From Chthoniobacterales bacterium (GTDB lineage: Bacteria; Verrucomicrobiota; Verrucomicrobiia; Chthoniobacterales; UBA6821): a stretch of DNA of 64,000 bases. The position numbers were made by a program, and so were the translations under genes. The stretch covers positions 1 to 64,000 of the forward strand of contig JAIEQL010000030.1 in NCBI GenBank assembly GCA_019747735.1, given 5' to 3'. Below are positions 47,875-58,800 of this stretch, one piece after another. Below the pieces are notes generated by a model. The model did not search any database. It saw nothing but the letters and a program-made list of their open reading frames with translations, and was not told the DNA's origin. The first letter of the stretch is position 1; the number at the start of each line of letters is the position of its first letter.

Positions 47875-48939
47875 TTAATTTAAACCGGCCTTTATTTCAT
47901 TAAAAGCAGTATTCTTCCATGAAGTCACTCCCTCAGGAACAAAATGAAATCGTTGTATGTTTCCTTCTAATTGCTGCAACGCCTTTTCCACTTCTATTCT
48001 TTGAGAAGGATCCACCATAAATACTATATATCCGCCCCCTCCAGCTCCAGAAATTTTTCCTGAAAGAGCTCCTGCTTTTCTAGCTATTCCAAAGATAGAA
48101 TCAATATTATTATTAGAAATGGTCGATGCCATTTTCTTTTTTACCTCCCAGGATTGAGCAAGTCCCTCAGCAAAAGATCCCAAATCTCCAGTCAGGAGAT
48201 ATTGCTTCATCTTTATGGCATTTTTTTTAAGAGCATGCATTGCGAGCACAGGGTCACGAGCTTTTATCTTAACGTTATTAACTTGTTCTTTAATAATTAC
48301 CGAAGAATCTCTCGAGGCTCCTGTGTAATAGAGAAGTAAACTATCTTGCAATTTATTAAGAATTGATTTTTCGATTGTTAATTGGTTAACTACGACTTTT
48401 CCTTCTCGGAAAAAATTAATAAAATTGATCCCTCCAAAAGCCGCAGAGTATTGGTTCTGCTTTCCACCGGCAAAGCCAAGTTCTATACGCTCAATCTCAA
48501 AAGCAAGATGGGCGATTTCATCTTTTCTTAATGGGAGATGAAGCCATTCTTTAAAAGCTCCTAAAATGGCTACTACCATTGTTGACGATGTTCCTAGACC
48601 AGAACCTATAGGTGCATCTGAATAGGTAGTAATGTTACACGGCAATGGCCTTCCTTGGTTAAATTCACGAACGACTCTGTTATAAGTTGCTTTATGAAAA
48701 ATAAAATCTCCTTCTAAAGGAAGCGCTTTTTCTGAAGAAGTAATACAAGATATGCTGGAATCTTTGGTGCTAAAAAACACTTGGTTATCATTTCTTGGAG
48801 AAATAGAACAGTAGGAGAAGAGATCAATAGTCGCATTAAGGACACATCCTCCAAACTCATCACAATAGGGAGGTATATCAGTTCCCCCACCACCAAAACC
48901 TAGACGTAAAGGTGCTCTGGATTGATAAAAAGCTCCCAT
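47875..48939 (-). CDS. hddA: D-glycero-D-manno-heptose 7-phosphate kinase
   Basis: 354 residues, GHMP kinase superfamily. N-terminal RAPLRLGFGGGGTDIPPYCD is diagnostic of HddA-type kinases. The ATP loop is SDAPIGSGLGTSSTMVVAIL and the C-terminal glycine motif is SGKISGAGGGGYIVFM. It phosphorylates D-glycero-D-manno-heptose-7-phosphate at C1. With hddC it points to GDP-heptose for the O-chain or S-layer-type glycan. The isomerase gmhA and phosphatase gmhB are not in the window. Confidence 0.87.
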   Translation of the reverse strand: MGAFYQSRAPLRLGFGGGGTDIPPYCDEFGGCVLNATIDLFSYCSISPRNDNQVFFSTKDSSISCITSSEKALPLEGDFIFHKATYNRVVREFNQGRPLPCNITTYSDAPIGSGLGTSSTMVVAILGAFKEWLHLPLRKDEIAHLAFEIERIELGFAGGKQNQYSAAFGGINFINFFREGKVVVNQLTIEKSILNKLQDSLLLYYTGASRDSSVIIKEQVNNVKIKARDPVLAMHALKKNAIKMKQYLLTGDLGSFAEGLAQSWEVKKKMASTISNNNIDSIFGIARKAGALSGKISGAGGGGYIVFMVDPSQRIEVEKALQQLEGNIQRFHFVPEGVTSWKNTAFNEIKAGLN

Positions 48940-48952
48940 ACAAAATAGTATT

Positions 48953-51900
48953 TTAAGATAAAATTATATTTACTAATTCATCCACTCCCTGCTTTTGGCG
49001 CGCCTGAATAGAGTCATACTGTTCTTGTATTGCCTCTTTTGAAATGGAACACCGAAGCATTTTTATAATGGATTCCTTAATTGAAGAAATGCTATAGGGG
49101 TCACAATAAATCACTGCATTACCACAAACTTCAGGAATGGAGCTTATATTAGAAGCAATACTTGGCACACCATATTTCATTGCTTCAACAGGCGGTGAAC
49201 CAAAGCCTTCATTTAAGGAAGGATAAATTAAAAAGGAAGCTTTTTGAAGTGCAAATTCTAAATGCTCAGCGGATAAGATATCGCTCGTAAGAAATCTCTC
49301 TGGATTTTTTATCTGAGGTATATCTAGCTCGTCAATGGAATTGATACCTAACAAAAGAATTTTAAGATTTTTGATAATAGAGCTCATTTTTTTATCAGAA
49401 CACAACTCATCAAAAGCTATTACTGCAGATATTGCATTTTTCTCAAAACGTGCAGCATGCATTATAAGCGCATAATTAATAGAATCCAAAGAAATACCGT
49501 TAAGCTTGAATGGCTGAGGCTCTGGGCGATTTTTAATAGGAGGATAACAAATTTTAGGAAGGTTATTACAATGACCTATAAAATGAATTATGCTTTTTAA
49601 ACTATAATCTGAAACTGTTACTAATTGAGATATAGAAGCACTTGTACAAATATTCTGATACATCAGCTTCAGGCTCTCAACCATTTGGCGTTGGCGTTTT
49701 TCTTGATACTGAAATTCTTTAGCTGATAACGAAGATTCCTTACTGCATCTAAGTTTTTGTCGATATTTAGTTATTTTTGAAAAATTATTAGCTAATTCAA
49801 GGTCTCTTACATCATGAAGGCAGCCAATTACTTTTGTTTTTTTGTTAGCAAGCAAGACACTCTCTCCTACTTTTTTCATGTATTCATATCCTGTATAAAT
49901 AACGATAGCAGGAGCAAAAAATAAGGTGAACTTTTCACTATTAACTAATTTGACAATATCATCAAAAGTTTCTACTTGAATAATATTAATAGCATATTTT
50001 TTACAATAATCCCATATCCAAGAATCAATATAAAGTCGAGTATTGAGTGCAACCCATAGTTGACAGTTGTTTCTTTTTTTAAATTCGTGAGCTATTTTTT
50101 TAAAAATAGCTTTACCATATTCTCCTCCCCCATGAAATCCAGGCTGACAAAATAAAAGATCAATTAATATGTTTTTACTATACTGATCGATGAGATTAGC
50201 AAAATTTGATTCATTGATAGCCTCCATCGTCATAAAAAAACCTTTTTTTGAATCAAGATAACGCCCTATCCATGAACAACATAATCCACTAGATAAAATT
50301 GCATTATTATATCCTTGCATATACTTCTCGCTCTCTTCTAAGGATTGCGTTGAAACACCCTCCTCATGCAGGACACGTAATTGCTTCGAATAAAGCATTA
50401 GATGCCCATGCAGCAGGGAATTCATGGCTAGTAAAAGTTCCTCTCCATAAAGGAATGTTTTTTCATTAAATACGGCCTCTTCAGACTGGATAAAAATTGG
50501 AGATAAAATATAAACTGCTCCTTGAAGAATAGGATTTATGATCATGTCACTTTCAGGCGAGCTAATACCCATTTTTTTAAATTCAGCCTCTCCTGACGTT
50601 AAATATTGATTTTTTTCTTGCTCATATAGTTTTTTTAATGCCTGCCATTCCTCAAAATTATAGATATAATTATTTAGCGGATTTTCATGCCTCCCATCTG
50701 GTATTATTATGTCTGGCCCTAAGATCGAATAAGATTGAGTTTTATAAAGCCCAAGAAAACAAGTTATAAATTCTTTTTGCTCAATAATAATATCATTATT
50801 TATTATAATAATAAACTCGGCTTTGATTTTTTCCTTTGCAAAACGATAGCCTATATTATTTCCGCGAGCATAACCATAGTTTCTCTGGTTAAAGATAATT
50901 GTTATGTCTTTTGCTCGAAATAAATCCATTGTTTCTTCAATTGCTTCACTATTAGATTTATTATCAACTATAACAAAATGGAGTTTGCTGTGGTGTGCAT
51001 TTAACTGCCTTAATGAATCAATACATTGTCTTGTTGCATTTACTTGGTTATATTGCAAAATGACAAAACATATAGTATTAATATTTTGATTGTCACATAA
51101 TAAGAAATGAAAGTTGGAAAGGGAATCTTCTTTTTCCAAAGAAAAAACATCATTTTTTATTGCACCATATGGAATATTTTCCTTTATAAAAAATGACACT
51201 CCTTTCATTAGTAATAATAGAAACAGTCTTGTATAGTTAGTAAAATAGCTATATTTTTCATAATTCAGTGGTCCTGAAAAAATTTCTTCAAGCAACATCC
51301 ATCGCTCTTGATAAACAACCAGGTGTTGTAGCCTTGTTGTGCTATTTTTTGTTTTTTCTGATTGAAATTGAGATGACATAAGTGCTCTTTTTGTCGCATT
51401 TAGCCATGCATACCCATATTTTTTATCAGGCTCTAAATGGCAACCTTCCCCCCATTCATTCCATGCATTAATAAAAACAAACCTTTCCTCTTTTTCAAAA
51501 CTTTTCTTTGTCGCCTCCAATGCGTTACATAACCAGTTATAATAATTAGCTGGTGTAGCATGAATCCAAGAAGTAGCGCGCTCCATCCTTCTAGCTGTAT
51601 TATCCCATGAAGGACAAACAGATCTCACAAGAGGAAAAGGAGCTTCTTCCGAAGAGTAATATTCCACCATCTCCTTTACATCATAAATATATCCTGAAAA
51701 TTCTTTTTCTGTATGCAGTCTTATATTTGAAGAAAGATTAGTAGCTGGAATATTTGCCGGAGGGAACTGAATTGCTGCATCAAACCCATATTCACATGGA
51801 TTAAACATCTCAAAAGATCTCATGTAGGCAAGGTAAATTTCCCCGACATTTGCCTCTCTACACATCTTTCGCCAATGTTCTGTTGTGGCTTTGATGTCTG

Positions 51901-52966
51901 GTAATAATATCGGTCGGTAGATGATAACAAGAGGCTTTTTATTAACTTTAATATATCTTGGATCACTAAAAGCAGGGATAAGATCTAATATAAATTGCTC
52001 ATCATTTTCGACAGAATGCTTTTGCTCTATTAGAATATCCGTAGCTCCCCCATCCCATGTTCGCGTCCAATTTTCATTAGCCCAGCAAAAACAAAATGGA
52101 AAATTGGGCTTTCCTGTTTTCAGAAGTCGATCAATGGGTTTTTGAAGTAATCTTTTTTTATCAAACCAATAATAATAATAGCAAAACCCATAAATACCGT
52201 ACTGTTGAGCTAGGCTAGCCTGTTTTTCTAATACTGTTTCATCATCAAGATCATAATAACCAATATTAGAATGTGGTTCATGCGGTTGATAGTGGTTGTC
52301 GTAAAAAGAAAGTCCTCTTTTTGTATTTGTCCATTCTGTAAACCCCTTCCCCCACCATTCATTATTTTCTTTAATTTCATGAAACTGAGGTAAGTATATT
52401 GCTATTAACCGAGGACAATCAGCAACATCTATAATTCCACTATCATCTTTTTCTTTTGATAAATTAATATAGTGATTTCTATCTTTGATTGCAAAAACTG
52501 GATCAAGAATTTCATTGTTATCTTGAGAGGGAGTTATAACTTCACTATCACACTGGTTTAAAGTAAATTCTTTTACACCTATAGAGTCTTGATCTTTTTT
52601 ACAAAGAGGCAAGAAATTACAGTTCCAATGTGGTTTGCGGCCTTCTTTTTGTCCATATTTATAATAGTGATATAGTGGATTGATTCCATTAATAGCAACA
52701 TCCTGATTATTCGCTAAATACCAATTAGTACTAAACATTGGGTGAGGATCTCTACCTTCCAACCAACCAAAATTAACATAGTGAAAAACGGGACACATCC
52801 CAACATCTGCTACATCTTGATTGCCTTGCAAGTACCATTCTTCATTGAAAAAATTACTCTTTTTTATATGATAAATAATAATCTTATTACTAAGTAATTG
52901 CTTTGGTTTCAAAAATACTTTCTCTATAAAGTTATTTTTAATATTTTTAATAACATTACCTAGCAT
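48953..52966 (-). CDS. Giant multidomain glycosyltransferase (repeats, WbsX-like, GT2, GT4)
   Basis: 1337 residues. Residues ~38-115: two copies of a motif like FxxxWYLxxNQDVAxxGxxP...HYxxxGxxEGRxPH. Residues ~185-530: WbsX/Glyco_tran_WbsX-like domain (RLIAIYLPQFHEIKENNEWW, GKGFTEWTN, CWANENWTRTWDGG, FINAWNEWGEGCHLEP). Residues ~630-900: GT2 domain (CFVILQYNQVNATRQCIDSL, FVIVDNKSNS, IIINNDIIIE). Residues ~940-1337: GT4-like (FHGGGEYGKAIFKKIA, FLIYPSLNEGFGSPPVEAMK). It combines three catalytic-type modules, so it could add several sugars in sequence. The N-terminal repeats are common in such glycan-locus proteins. Confidence 0.85.
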   Translation of the reverse strand: MLGNVIKNIKNNFIEKVFLKPKQLLSNKIIIYHIKKSNFFNEEWYLQGNQDVADVGMCPVFHYVNFGWLEGRDPHPMFSTNWYLANNQDVAINGINPLYHYYKYGQKEGRKPHWNCNFLPLCKKDQDSIGVKEFTLNQCDSEVITPSQDNNEILDPVFAIKDRNHYINLSKEKDDSGIIDVADCPRLIAIYLPQFHEIKENNEWWGKGFTEWTNTKRGLSFYDNHYQPHEPHSNIGYYDLDDETVLEKQASLAQQYGIYGFCYYYYWFDKKRLLQKPIDRLLKTGKPNFPFCFCWANENWTRTWDGGATDILIEQKHSVENDEQFILDLIPAFSDPRYIKVNKKPLVIIYRPILLPDIKATTEHWRKMCREANVGEIYLAYMRSFEMFNPCEYGFDAAIQFPPANIPATNLSSNIRLHTEKEFSGYIYDVKEMVEYYSSEEAPFPLVRSVCPSWDNTARRMERATSWIHATPANYYNWLCNALEATKKSFEKEERFVFINAWNEWGEGCHLEPDKKYGYAWLNATKRALMSSQFQSEKTKNSTTRLQHLVVYQERWMLLEEIFSGPLNYEKYSYFTNYTRLFLLLLMKGVSFFIKENIPYGAIKNDVFSLEKEDSLSNFHFLLCDNQNINTICFVILQYNQVNATRQCIDSLRQLNAHHSKLHFVIVDNKSNSEAIEETMDLFRAKDITIIFNQRNYGYARGNNIGYRFAKEKIKAEFIIIINNDIIIEQKEFITCFLGLYKTQSYSILGPDIIIPDGRHENPLNNYIYNFEEWQALKKLYEQEKNQYLTSGEAEFKKMGISSPESDMIINPILQGAVYILSPIFIQSEEAVFNEKTFLYGEELLLAMNSLLHGHLMLYSKQLRVLHEEGVSTQSLEESEKYMQGYNNAILSSGLCCSWIGRYLDSKKGFFMTMEAINESNFANLIDQYSKNILIDLLFCQPGFHGGGEYGKAIFKKIAHEFKKRNNCQLWVALNTRLYIDSWIWDYCKKYAINIIQVETFDDIVKLVNSEKFTLFFAPAIVIYTGYEYMKKVGESVLLANKKTKVIGCLHDVRDLELANNFSKITKYRQKLRCSKESSLSAKEFQYQEKRQRQMVESLKLMYQNICTSASISQLVTVSDYSLKSIIHFIGHCNNLPKICYPPIKNRPEPQPFKLNGISLDSINYALIMHAARFEKNAISAVIAFDELCSDKKMSSIIKNLKILLLGINSIDELDIPQIKNPERFLTSDILSAEHLEFALQKASFLIYPSLNEGFGSPPVEAMKYGVPSIASNISSIPEVCGNAVIYCDPYSISSIKESIIKMLRCSISKEAIQEQYDSIQARQKQGVDELVNIILS

Positions 52967-53033
52967 AATAAAAATGATTTCTTAAAATACAATCTGTTTA
53001 CTTAGGTTGTAGTAAAAGTTGTTTTTTCTACTT

Positions 53034-54029
53034 CTAGCCTATTATATGAGTTTCGCTATAATAATAGCTATTAAAAACCTCATCAAACTTTTTAAAGAGA
53101 GGTTGAGCTTCCAAAAAAATCTGTTTCATCGAAGAAATTATTTTGATTGCCTTCTCAATGTGTTGATCTCTACAAACATTTAAAAGAGCATTATATATTT
53201 TAACAGCAACTACAGGCAAATTAGAATCCAGCAAAAGATCTTTTTTATTAGTTTTAAAATGCCTGAGCCTTCTATCAAGATAAGTGGTAGTAAAAGTGCA
53301 AATCTGTTCTTCAATGTCATTGGATAAAGCTAGCTGCAACTGATTAGCTATTAGATTAATAATCTTTAAGGGATTAATAAAAATGTCATTAAAATAAATA
53401 AACACTATTGGTAGCTTTTGAATAGAAACCAAAATAGCAAGCCATCTTGCGACATACCATACTCCTCCATGAGTAATGGAAAAACCATGACAACGTTTTA
53501 AAGATTGCGCTACACTCATGGGATCACGGAGAATACTAATAATTTTGACGTCAAATCCTGCGCGGTGTAAAACTGGAAGCCAAAAAGGAAGCAGCATACC
53601 AATCCTAGGCTCTTTAAGAATAAAAAGAGAGTGTGATGATATGGGAGAGTAGTTCTTGCAGATAATGTCTAATGCTTCTTGCTCTAATTGAGATCGAACA
53701 GAAGAGGTTAAACAATTCCAATCCACACAACTAATACTATGCCAATAGAGTCCCAGACGAGGCAGCAATACATTATCATTAAAAGAGTAAACATCCATAT
53801 CCTCAAAATATCCTGTTGGGTTACCCTCATTAGGAAGCATAAGATGCTTTGAATTTTTCCCTCCAAGACACTCCAATAAACGAGCTGTTAAACTTGTGCC
53901 AGAACGGTCGGGACCAAGCACAAGTAACATGGTTGGCTTATCTAAAGGGAGCGAGGAAGCAATCTTGAGGTCTTTTATATCAAGATCAGTTAAAAAACCA
54001 TCGATTTGATTCATGCTTTTGCTATCCAA
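53034..54029 (-). CDS. Sulfotransferase-family protein
   Basis: 331 residues. The PAPS-binding P-loop is LLVLGPDRSGTSLTARLLEC (GPDRSGTS at residues 39-46), and a later KEPRIGMLLPFWLP plus VKIISILRDPMSVAQSLKR match the family's 3'-phosphate-binding Arg/Ser region. It would transfer sulfate to a sugar of the exported polysaccharide. The immediate upstream gene is the Wzt-type ATPase. No genes for PAPS supply are in the window. Confidence 0.82.
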   Translation of the reverse strand: MDSKSMNQIDGFLTDLDIKDLKIASSLPLDKPTMLLVLGPDRSGTSLTARLLECLGGKNSKHLMLPNEGNPTGYFEDMDVYSFNDNVLLPRLGLYWHSISCVDWNCLTSSVRSQLEQEALDIICKNYSPISSHSLFILKEPRIGMLLPFWLPVLHRAGFDVKIISILRDPMSVAQSLKRCHGFSITHGGVWYVARWLAILVSIQKLPIVFIYFNDIFINPLKIINLIANQLQLALSNDIEEQICTFTTTYLDRRLRHFKTNKKDLLLDSNLPVVAVKIYNALLNVCRDQHIEKAIKIISSMKQIFLEAQPLFKKFDEVFNSYYYSETHIIG

Positions 54030-54043
54030 GCTCTTCCCAACTG

Positions 54044-55408
54044 TTATGCAAAAATCCTTTTTGCTGCCATTGCTGACTTTAGATGTACTAACCCGAAAAA
54101 TTTGTTTTTCGCATTAACTTGTAAATGAATAGAGTCAAATCGACGGTCGTGAGGAATTACTTCCTCTCCGTTCCTCGTTGCGACTCCCATGGACATAAAA
54201 TAATCACCAGGAGCAAGGTCGCAGCTAAGTTGTATCACAATTTGAACAACAGATCCACTACTTCCTTGCTCTTTTAAAACTGGCTCGTCGAGTATTTCTG
54301 TATTAGTCCCATAAATTAAAACTCCTTCTTTGGTTTTTACACTCACTCCCACAATAGGGCGATATAATGTCGTATTAAATCTGATAGCAAGAACCAGCAT
54401 TATTATTTGACCGCTCTCGATAAACGAAGGATATTTATTTTCACCTACAAGCAATAAGAAATCCAAAATAGTTGCCGCCCGATCCCCCCAACGGTATTCA
54501 TACGGGTTATATCCAGGACGTGTGGAAAAAAGATCTTCTCTATAACTAATGTCATATAAAAGCGCTTCTGGCTTTGCCGGTTCAGGAGCCACGACAACTT
54601 CAGGAGTGCCCTCTGTGATATTTTTCTTGCCGAAGAGAAGATCCATATAGCGATTGACAATATGCCGCGGTTCTCCTGATTCTATTTGACAGCCATGATC
54701 AAGGAGGATGGCTTTCGAACAGTGGGTCACAATTTGCTCACTAGAATGAGTCACAAGAAGGATACTCGTCCCCCTTTCTTTGAGTTGACGCAGCCGCTCA
54801 AAGCATTGTGCCTGAAATTTAGCATCACCAACAGCCAAGGCTTCATCAACTATCAAAACATCAGGATCCACTTGTGACTGTACCGCAAAGGCAAGGCGCA
54901 AACTCATCCCACTGGAATAGGACTTGACCGGCTGATCAATAAAATCCCCAATACCAGCAAACGCCTCTATCTGTGCAAAACGCTCCTCTGTCTCCTCGCG
55001 AGTTAGGCCCAAAATAGAGGCGTTGAGGTAAACATTTTGGCGTCCCGTGAATTCGGGGTTAAAGCCACTACCCAATTCAAGCAACGCGGCAACGCGTCCG
55101 TTTACTGTTACAGAGCCCTCTGTAGGTTGGAGTGTCCCTGCAATAATCTGCAATAGTGTTGATTTTCCAGAACCGTTGCGTCCAATAATTCCGAGGGTTT
55201 CTCCTTTTTTTACTTCAAAGCTAATGTCGCGCAGGGCATGAAATTCCTTAGAATAACCTTGAAGCTCTTGATCTATCCCCCTGCGCAAAGAAGGAATCAT
55301 CTCTCCCATGAAATTAAAAAGAGGATGTTTTACTCGAGCAGCTGGATTGCTCCAGATGGTATAAGCTTTTGAAATGTTTTTGGCAGAGATAGCAACATCA
55401 AAGGACAT
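54044..55408 (-). CDS. wzt: ABC transporter ATPase for polysaccharide export (copy 1)
   Basis: 454 residues. Walker A GRNGSGKST (residues 76-84), signature YSSGM (164-168) and Walker B LIVDEALAVGDAKF (185-198), typical of the O-antigen type (Wzt/TagH). A C-terminal domain from about residue 290 (LYDISYREDLFSTRPGY...) resembles the Wzt carbohydrate-binding domain. It is similar throughout to copy 2 at 59435-60802, most strongly in the ATPase part. No permease gene accompanies it, so it probably uses the single Wzm. Its 5' end is the left end of a 385-bp tandem duplication. Confidence 0.9.
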   Translation of the reverse strand: MSFDVAISAKNISKAYTIWSNPAARVKHPLFNFMGEMIPSLRRGIDQELQGYSKEFHALRDISFEVKKGETLGIIGRNGSGKSTLLQIIAGTLQPTEGSVTVNGRVAALLELGSGFNPEFTGRQNVYLNASILGLTREETEERFAQIEAFAGIGDFIDQPVKSYSSGMSLRLAFAVQSQVDPDVLIVDEALAVGDAKFQAQCFERLRQLKERGTSILLVTHSSEQIVTHCSKAILLDHGCQIESGEPRHIVNRYMDLLFGKKNITEGTPEVVVAPEPAKPEALLYDISYREDLFSTRPGYNPYEYRWGDRAATILDFLLLVGENKYPSFIESGQIIMLVLAIRFNTTLYRPIVGVSVKTKEGVLIYGTNTEILDEPVLKEQGSSGSVVQIVIQLSCDLAPGDYFMSMGVATRNGEEVIPHDRRFDSIHLQVNAKNKFFGLVHLKSAMAAKRIFA

Positions 55409-55422
55409 TTGGTTTTTTGCGA

Positions 55423-55743
55423 TTAAGTAATCCTCGGTGGAAAAGCAAGGCTCCAGTCTTCGTGTTCTAGTGTCAAATTAGGATTATAAGCCGGATCAGC
55501 ATCAAGAATTTTTTCCCACTTTTGCCGCATGAACTCAATTTCTTGATGGCTCCTTTTTATTTTTTCAGGAGTGTCCTCAAGCCCGCGAGTCGCTGACTCA
55601 TGATGGACTAAAACAGCAAAAGGTGTCCAGAGATTTAGGTAACCAGCAGCAAGAAGTTTCAAACAAAAATCAACATCATTGAAACTCACAGGAAGGTGAA
55701 CCTCCTCAAAACCTCCCACTTCTTCATAAAGTTTTTTACGCAC
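55423..55743 (-). pseudogene. Duplicated C-terminal fragment of the 1206-residue glycosyltransferase
   Basis: The 106 codons are identical to the last 106 of the gene at 55808-59428 (from RKKLYEEVGGFEEV to AFPPRIT, apart from the first residue). It is the product of the 385-bp tandem duplication, lacks any catalytic core and has no known start signal, so it is probably non-functional. Confidence 0.85.
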
Positions 55744-55745
55744 AG

Positions 55746-55793
55746 CTAAGCTTTTGAAATGTTTTTGGCAGAGATAGCAACATCAAAGGACAT
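55746..55793 (-). pseudogene. Truncated wzt 5' fragment
   Basis: Fifteen codons (MSFDVAISAKNISKA) identical to the wzt start, then a stop created at the duplication junction. A by-product of the tandem duplication, between the intact glycosyltransferase and its copied end. Confidence 0.8.
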
Positions 55794-55807
55794 TTGGTTT
55801 TTTGCGA

Positions 55808-58800
55808 TTAAGTAATCCTCGGTGGAAAAGCAAGGCTCCAGTCTTCGTGTTCTAGTGTCAAATTAGGATTATAAGCCGGATCAGCATCAAGAATTTTTTC
55901 CCACTTTTGCCGCATGAACTCAATTTCTTGATGGCTCCTTTTTATTTTTTCAGGAGTGTCCTCAAGCCCGCGAGTCGCTGACTCATGATGGACTAAAACA
56001 GCAAAAGGTGTCCAGAGATTTAGGTAACCAGCAGCAAGAAGTTTCAAACAAAAATCAACATCATTGAAACTCACAGGAAGGTGAACCTCCTCAAAACCTC
56101 CCACTTCTTCATAAAGTTTTTTACGCACCGCTAAGCAAGCTCCCGTTACAGCAGAAAAATTTTGGACCACATTGAGCCTATTCCCAGCAATCGGTTGGTG
56201 AGGAAAAAAATACTTTCCTACATGACCGGCAACACCTCCCACCTTCATGGGGCCGGCTATCCCTAAGACCACTCCTGCGTGCTGGATTTTTCCATCTGGA
56301 TAATAAAGCAATCCCCCCACCGCTCCTATTTCTGGCCTTACTGCATGAGAGACAAGCTCCGTGAGCCACCCTTTTTCAATAACCTCGATATCATTGTTGA
56401 GAAAAACAAGCACCTCTCCACGAGCCTGCCTAGCGGCTCTATTATTAATGAAAGAGTAATTAAAAGGTCCAGGAGTTTTGACAATACGAATTTTCACCCC
56501 ATCTTCTTTTTCAGAAAAATAGTTTAAAATAGCAGTATCATCCGAATCATTGTCAGCAATAAGAATTTCGTAGTACAGGTAATCAGTTTTAGTTTCAATA
56601 CTCTCTATGCATTGCTTGAGCAGGTCATAACCGTTACGTGTAGGAATAATAATAGAAACAAACGGTAGAGGATCCGGAAGCTTATACTCTATGCGCCAAT
56701 GCCCTCCATCATGGATCTTTGTGATTGACCGAAAAGGGCGTTTTGTTCTTTGCAAATGATGATCAAGAAGAATTTTTCCAGATTGAATAATCTGTGGCTT
56801 AGCTTTTGCAGAACGCGCTGTTGATCCTGGTAAAATACGCCAATGGTAGAGGATTTTTGGAATATGTCTGATTTGATCAGCAGAAAGCTTCTCGGTAATA
56901 CGCAGCACCAGATCCCAATCTTGAGCTCCATCAACAGTACTATCGAGCCCCCCCACCTCAAGCACAAGGGATCGTCGAATGACACTCAGGTGGGAACAGT
57001 AATTGAGACTTCTTAATAAATCAGGATTCCAATCTGGTTTAAAAAAAGGGTCACAACGGCGCCCTTTTTCGTCCATCTTGTCTTCATCACTGTAAATCAA
57101 TCCAACTTCTGGAGTATCTCTAATAGCAAGCACTACTTCTCCAAGAGCATGAGGAGCCAAGACATCATCATGATCGAGAAAAGCAACAAAATCACCGGAA
57201 GCCAATGAAAGAGCTTGATTTGTTGCAAAGGAAATTCCTCTCTGCCTGGTAGAAAACAACAGCTTCACGCGAGAGTCCGCTTGGGCAATAGCAGAAAGGT
57301 ATTCTCTTATTTTGGGATCTGTAGAGCCATCATCAGCAATACAAAGCTCCCACTTATCCCAAACTTGAGCTTGAACAGATTCAATAGCTTTCTTAAGAAA
57401 TAGCAATGGCGGGTTATAAACGGGAAGAAGAATAGAAATTGTTGGGCTTATTAAGGAGTGCGGAGAGTTTAACTTTTGAAGAAGTTTATTATGACGAAGC
57501 GCTGTCCAAGTATCGTATTGTTTTACCCAATGATGATATTGGTTCTTAGTTTGTAATTTGTTATAAAACTTAAAAAGAGGGGTTGTAATAGATTTCTTTT
57601 TTTTTAATAAAAAAGATCCTATTGAAAAACAATCTTTTTTAGCATTCTGTATTGATGTAGAGGCAACTAATTTGCAGTCTTTTAAACAGAAAGTATTATC
57701 TTTTTTCTTAAGAGAAACTTCTTGAGAAATCTGCTGCTCAACGGAAGCTGTCCTAAACGGAAGAAGTTTTTCTTTATTCCATTTTACTCTCTCTTGTTCT
57801 AGAACTCCTGAAATAGCAGCTTGAATCCGTAATTCTAATTGAAAATAACGGTGATAATCAGCTTCCTTTAATGGAATGCCTATTCTCTTTAACGAATTAT
57901 CAATAAGCTCATGATAAGTAATAATACCCTCTTTTGAAAATCCAAAGTGAGTCATTGCATTGGTTATTAAAAACAATACCCTAAAAAATAAATAACCCAC
58001 TTCAAACGGCTCGTTGAGAATCCACTCTTGATCAAAAAGGATAGGAGTTTGGTTCTTATCCAAGATGATATTTTGAGGCATCGCATCAAAAAAACTACCT
58101 GAAATAATATTATAGGGAGAACGTAAGCTGCTATCACTAAAGGGAAGAAGTTTTTTTAGTATTTCAGTATACTGAGTTAAAAATGTCCCGACATCGCTGA
58201 TAGACCAATTATCAGCCATTAATATTTTTATTAGTTTAAGGGACAAAAGAGTTCCCTTAACATACCTTTCCAATCTAGGGAATATATGTTGCACTAATAA
58301 AGAGGAAGTTTCTTCTCCTTTTTTACCATTTAAGGGCATACAACAAATATCAATTTTTCCATCAGCGGAGTAATTAAAAGTTGTTTCTTTACAATATGTT
58401 GCAGTACGACGAGTACTATAGTGGTAAGCTAATATTGTAGAAGGCAGCAAGGGACTTTTTTCCGAAAGCGAAGCAACAATGAGAAAAGAATTAGAAAGCG
58501 ACATTCCTAATCGATTCTTAAAAGCTTCTTGCCATGCTAGTTCTAAAGAAAAATGAGTGTGTAGAGGAAGCTGCTCATCACTCTTGACACTTTGCCAAGC
58601 AAAAACAGAAGCATCGAAATGCTCTTCCTCCATTCCTTGCTCAGTGACAATAGAAATAGGGAGCTTATAATCCGGAAAGGGAGCTAAAAATTGCTGTTGA
58701 ATAAAATCGGCTTCTTTTAGCATTTTTCCCAATACGGCCTGGCCAAAAGTTCTTGGTTGTTTTTTTCCATATCTTCCTTCAATCCCAATCATAGCCTGGC

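Larger units (their letters stand above)
55362..56136. repeat. 385-bp tandem duplication across wzt/glycosyltransferase border
   Basis: 55362-55751 and 55747-56136 are the same sequence (offset 385 bp; one difference noticed at 55744 A versus 56129 C). The two units meet at TAAGC, which occurs both in the wzt 5' region and in the glycosyltransferase 3' region, i.e. a 5-bp microhomology junction. The duplication adds a second copy of the glycosyltransferase C-terminus and a short wzt 5' piece. It must be recent given the near identity. Confidence 0.85.
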
